Below, piece by piece: positions 59,672-64,000 of a stretch of 64,000 bases of DNA. Source of the DNA: Agrypnia vestita (Eukaryota; Arthropoda; Insecta; Trichoptera; Phryganeidae); contig JADDOH010000144.1 of assembly GCA_016648135.1 (NCBI GenBank), positions 206,703 through 270,702 on the forward strand, given 5' to 3'. Below the pieces are notes generated by a model. It was not told the DNA's origin and did no database searches. It was given only the letters and a program-made list of their open reading frames with translations. Each line of letters begins with the position of its first letter. Position 1 is the stretch's first letter. A program made the position numbers and the translations under genes.

Positions 59672-60020
59672 AGCGAGAGTGAGGAATATTAGTGTCATCC
59701 AAGTGTTACCATAAACAATGTAACTTGCGTGTATATATTATGATCTATCATTTTAAAAGCACATTTGATCTCATTTTATTTTAATTTTAGTTTTACTTCA
59801 AAAATATTTTAATTTTATTATATTTATTACTTGTCTTGAAAATAAGTATTGAACATTTTTACCTCAAAATCAACTCATTTTCAACATTGGGTACAGGTAA
59901 GAATGTTTTAAAAACAACCCTGGTATGGTAAATATTTTTAATTCATATTTTTGATTATTTGACTAGGGAAAACGGATAAGACTCTGCTGTGTTGGCAATA
60001 AACTCTTAGAGAAATGGTCG
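59672..60020 (+). other. tincar 3' UTR with poly(A) signal
   Basis: AT-rich sequence follows the stop directly. A canonical AATAAA lies at 59997-60002, with a T/G-containing stretch (GGTCGATTTGTAATG) about 15 bp on. The mRNA probably ends near 60,015-60,030, but other signals further right cannot be excluded. Confidence 0.5.
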
Positions 60021-60029
60021 ATTTGTAAT

Positions 60030-61230
60030 GCTTCAAAATAATAAAAAAATCAATAATATACGAATTAAATTTTTTATTATATAATTTAATTTTAATGCAC
60101 TCCAACTTAGACCATAATTTTGCCTTTCGCACCAACGTCTAAAGACTGCAATTCTTTGTACCAGTCCATGTTTGTAAGACCAACTAAAAATCATGCAATA
60201 AGCATACGATTCGTTTAAAACCCATAGAATAATTATTATTATGAAAATGGCTTTACAACAATATTGTAGACTTTTCACTTTTGTATGGATATTATAAAGA
60301 TTAGTATTACGTTACTTATAATATGTGTCACCCATTTCAGTACATTATATGAAATAGTTATCATTAGAATCATCCCTAAAAGTCGACAGATAAAATTTAA
60401 TTCAATCATATCATCTTTGATAGACGAAATATTATAAAAATTCACTATGTGTAGCATATCTTTGTAAAATATCATAATTTTAATAGCCGTACCGCTTTTG
60501 GATGTATTTATTATAGTTATAACCGTGACAATATTATAACGTATACATGTAGTAAAATTAACATATTCTGTGAGCCTGTAAAATTTAAGGTCTTGTAAAA
60601 TTTAAAATATTGAAATTGGTAGAAAATTGCGAAAATTTACGTGGTTTGACTCGGCGCTAGAAAAGAATACGGTGGTTTGTAAATGTAAAAAAATATAAAT
60701 TAAGAAAATAATTTAAATTCTTCTGAAGGATTTGATGTTGAATATTCACGGAACCATGCTTTTACATTTAGAATGTGAAAAATACCTATGTAAGATATTT
60801 GTTTACATATTAAAACTGTTTGAATTAGTGAATTTATAAAAAGGTTTGAATTAAACCTAAATCTGTATAAAAGACTGACTAGTGTACTGCATGCTGGAAG
60901 TATGTACTTAACTTTGCGTGTTAAGTTTTTCAAATAAGTCACGTTTTTAAATAACACCTAATCACATTCGTTATTTCTTTGTAAAAGGGTTCAAGCGCTT
61001 GAGGTTTTGAGTAAATGTCTGTAACTTTATATTGTATGTATTATATTATAAATATACTAGGTACACGGAAAATAGTTAAAGTCGTAAAAATATGAATGAT
61101 TCGTTGCACTCTTTGTTTTCTGGATTCCATGTTAAATATAATAACATTCCTTTAAATACAAGAAAATATAGTTTTGAGTTGTATGTGTAATGTGAAAAAC
61201 TCACATTTTTAGTCCCTGACAAACACTATT
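60030..61230. other. Downstream AT-rich DNA
   Basis: No gene or repeat recognised beyond chance frames on the minus strand. Confidence 0.4.
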
Positions 61231-61234
61231 TTCT

Positions 61235-61600
61235 TACCATCATGCCGTTTCCCCGGGGGATAGTCAGAGTGAATAGAGCGCCAGATTCGTGTGTCCCGAC
61301 ACACTCTTCCTACCTCATCCACATTCATACATTTCATACACAGGCTCGACTATTGTTGAGTCTCCTAACAGGACCATCCTCTAGTATCTGGTTAATCTGG
61401 TCATGCCACGTCTTCCGCGGTCGTCCTCTCTTTCTGAGATTCTATTAACTATGCTTATTTTTACATTATTTCCTTCATGCTTTACTCTATCATAAATGGA
61501 TTTGTCACACATTCGTCTAAGTGAACTCATCCCCACCGCATTCAGTGTACCTACTTTCTTTTCACTTTCCACTTTTGCCAGCTCCAGGCTAACACTCTGA
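61235..61600 (-). mobile_element. LINE 3' end, minus strand
   Basis: Minus frames read TLNAVGMSSLRRMCDKSIYD (typical LINE reverse-transcriptase tail), then after frameshifts RRGMTRLTRYWRMVLLGDST, where the matching bases encode the RGRPRKTWHDQ...EDGPV region. It ends in the same 3' UTR, CCCCCGGGGAAACGGCATGA on the minus strand. A decayed relative of the element at 2,312. Confidence 0.75.
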
Positions 61601-61744
61601 TAAATAAGTGTTTAAATTGTATCGTTAAACAATAGGAGAAACAATTTCCTATAAATACATTAAATAATTTATTTGCTAAACATATAAACATTTTCAAAGA
61701 AATCGTATTATGTTTTTGAGGTTACGTGATTATCAAAACAAATT

Positions 61745-61890
61745 TTCGGTAAATTATTAAGAAAGACAAACAGAAAAATCTATCCATCGGATAAAAACTT
61801 CTGTATATCGTGGCTAATTGCTAAAACTCTGCCGCCAAGAGAAAGATACGGGTTCGTGTACCGGTGTAGACATTTTTTCTGTTTATATTT
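61745..61890 (+). mobile_element. tRNA-derived SINE, family 2
   Basis: TTATTAAGAAAGACAAACAG leader, then CGTGGCTAATTGCTAAAACT and B-box-like ACGGGTTCGTGTACCGG. More decayed than the copies at 10,776 and 35,215. Confidence 0.5.
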
Positions 61891-62399
61891 CCAAGTAACG
61901 TATCTGAAATTTATTTTATATATAAATTTATAATTTAAATTATAAAAATTACATTTAGTTCAATAAAAAATTAATTTAGAATCCTTCAAAGTGTATACAC
62001 ATTTTTTGAGAATAATGCTCAAATATATACACACTCCATCCGCATAAGGTAATCCGCAATTCCAGTACTACGATAATCGTGCTTACCATATTAAAAACAC
62101 ATGAGTATAACATTTATTGGTCATGGATATCATACGTAATAATATATTGATCGTGGACGAATAATGGTAATAAAAATCTGTAATATTGCTCAGGCATACA
62201 GAGATTAACATCATTAGTTGAAGAATAATGTGTGACGTTGTTTCATTTTTTAGAAGCGCACAGGGATTATTTAACTCATTTTATGAGATGTATCCATATA
62301 AATTACAATACTGGAGAAAAATTCCTCGCGGCTTTACATGGACTACTAGTAGTCTTAGATCGAGTTAAATATTTTTGTCTAAAACAAATATGTTTCAGG

Positions 62400-62640
62400 T
62401 ATCAAACGTAATAATTTCGTTGTCTGTCCATCCGTCTGCCTGTCCCCGTAACTTCGTATAACGTCCGTAATTTTGTTAGAGTTCATGGCTAAAAAGACGG
62501 CCGGAGATGAGGGTTGAACCCCGGGCCACCAAACCCGAACAGGCCATTTCACGCATGTTGCCACGGCTGCTTCTTCATGGGGCACCAATAACATTCTTTA
62601 AATATATACTAGGGCTTAGCAAAGACGCGAACCAATGTTC
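62400..62640 (-). mobile_element. tRNA-derived SINE, family 1 (best B box)
   Basis: Read on the minus strand: GGTGGCCCGGGGTTCAACCC (B box GGGTTCAACCC), then GCCATGAACTCTAACAAAAT, ACGGACGTTATACGAAGTTA and a (GACA)n-type tail. On the + strand it is followed by TATACTAGGGCTTAGCAAAG, also seen at 45,655. Confidence 0.65.
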
Positions 62641-62649
62641 CGTCATTTT

Positions 62650-63890
62650 TTACTGTTTGCAGCTAGTTTTTAATATTCACGGCTGCATACCAACCCCTCA
62701 AAACCAACAGTATTACGCCATTTACAACCAAAAACATTATATTCTCCAATAATTTTCTTGATAATAGCCGTTTGAATGAAAGCAAAGGAAAGAATTTTTA
62801 TAATGCCGAAAAAAAAAAATTGTTAGATTGTGAACAAAATTCTCACTGCCAAACTTGTTATCCATATTGCATTTATTTTAGTTGTTATAACATGAATGTT
62901 GTTAACAATTTTTATTATTAATTAGAATAGTTTTGTACATTTGTATATTTTGTTATATATATACTATGATTCTACCTATTATTATTGACTTGTTGCATTG
63001 TAATATAAGCTTGAATGTATTCGTAAATAATAAAATATCAACTACACATATTTAAAAAATAACAGAATGGGATCAGGAATTTCTATAACAGTATTTAATG
63101 AAACTATCTCGAAATGTGAAATAAAAAAAAGAGCTTGCGTATTGATACAGTAGACTATTGATAATTTTTTCACACAAAGTATTAATTAGTGTGTTTTTAT
63201 TTGAGTACAGATTTTCAAATATATTTTAAATTAACAATTTTGTATCTTAATCTGTTGATTTGAATACGAATTATAATTCAATTCGCTCTATTCGAAAATA
63301 TACATTATTGATGTTGGTTTTTGAGAAATCAGTCAGAAATTTCATGGGCAAGATGATGGATAAAGCTTTCTGATTTTATGCAACCATTGTTTCTTCACTA
63401 CCCATGCATTTTCGATGGAGACATATCTTCATCAATTTTCAAGAATTAACTTGCGTCATCAATTCTTTAGAAAATTAGTTTGTATTTTGCACAAATTTAG
63501 TAATGGTATTAAAAGTGTTGAGACTGATAGATGATTTTAAACACAATATTTTTTTAATTTTGTGAATTTTAAAATTCTTTGCCTAAATAAAAGTTGAAAA
63601 TATGATTGATTATCATTATGTACTATTTTGATTTTATATAGAAATGAAGTACACAAAACGATTTTTATACAATATGTTATAACGTAAGTATGTGTCTGGA
63701 ATTATAAAATAAGTCATCCGTGCTCACCGAACAATTTTGTAAAATGTAATGATCGATATATTATTATTAAAAATAAACGTTTAATTATGCAAATAATCTT
63801 TTATTATTACATTTGATTCTGGTTGGTTGTTTAATGAAACGGGCATTTTTGAAATCTGGAAGGGTTTTTTTTTGTCATCCGAATAATATG
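62650..63890. other. Downstream AT-rich DNA
   Basis: No gene, RNA or shared repeat recognised. Confidence 0.4.
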
Positions 63891-63897
63891 CATTTTA

Positions 63898-64000
63898 ATT
63901 CGAATAGCTTGTTGGTCTTACGGTTAGGACTCTCGCCACGTGATCCAAAGGTGGCGGGTTCGAACCTCACCCCAGACCAGTAAATTAGTTCTATTTTCAT
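63898..64000 (+). mobile_element. tRNA-derived SINE, family 3, cut by window edge
   Basis: A-box-like GTCTTACGGTTAGGACTCTC, B box GGGTTCGAACCTC at 63,956-63,968, then AGACCAGTAAATTAGTTCTA. The B box is consensus, so this copy may be young. Confidence 0.65.

Noticed and set aside
58958..59698. Long minus-strand open frame of 246 codons
   Set aside because: Lies antisense to the last tincar exon, is Arg/Gly/His-rich, and reflects the high GC of that exon.
63898..63970. Possible tRNA gene at the right edge
   Set aside because: B box is good, but the 3' extension is shared with the repeat at 40,850, so it is a SINE.

Overview
This is AT-rich eukaryotic DNA from an animal, almost certainly an insect. 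The evidence is a conserved, intron-containing gene of the insect Tincar type and a dense set of insect-style repeats: a DD82E-type Tc1/mariner relative, mariner fragments, non-LTR retrotransposon ends, tRNA-derived SINEs and MITE hairpins. I cannot name the order with confidence.

One protein-coding gene spans most of the window on the + strand, from about 2,027 to 59,671. Eight exons can be joined with consistent GT-AG borders and matching phases (1, 1, 1, 2, 2, 0, 0). They encode 1,064 residues and a stop codon. The protein has about seven visible membrane segments in its first half and a long Gly/Ser/Pro-rich cytoplasm-like tail. I identify it as the orthologue of Drosophila tincar (tinc). 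The N-terminal exon or exons lie to the left of the window. Intron lengths are about 12.6, 31.5, 1.0, 0.65, 1.9, 5.0 and 1.8 kb. A poly(A) signal lies at 59,997.

The introns and flanks are mostly repeats. The most interesting are about ten hammerhead-ribozyme-like motifs on both strands (near 121, 5.8k, 7.4k, 10.2k, 12.6k, 16.9k, 27.35k, 27.6k, 31.7k and 43.1k). Each has the core CUGANGA...GAAA...NUH or a near variant, a stem II, a very short stem III that is often palindromic, and often a perfect 4-5 bp stem I. Most lie inside, or at the edge of, long inverted repeats. Several arms share the same outer sequence around GTGGTGACAT, so these appear to be related families of ribozyme-bearing mobile elements.

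Region by region. 1-2,026: flank or upstream intron with a hairpin element and a MITE half. 2,027-2,248: exon a. 2,249-14,875: intron with a LINE end, ribozyme elements, SINEs and two hairpins. 14,876-15,007: exon b. 15,008-46,553: very large intron with repeats, a solo LTR, minisatellite and (GT)n arrays, mariner debris, less AT-rich segments that could be enhancers, and a CpG-rich island at about 43.87-44.2k. 46,554-51,762: exons c to f. 51,763-56,745: intron holding a DD82E transposase ORF framed by 60-bp inverted repeats. 56,746-59,671: exons g and h. 59,672-64,000: 3' UTR and downstream repeats.
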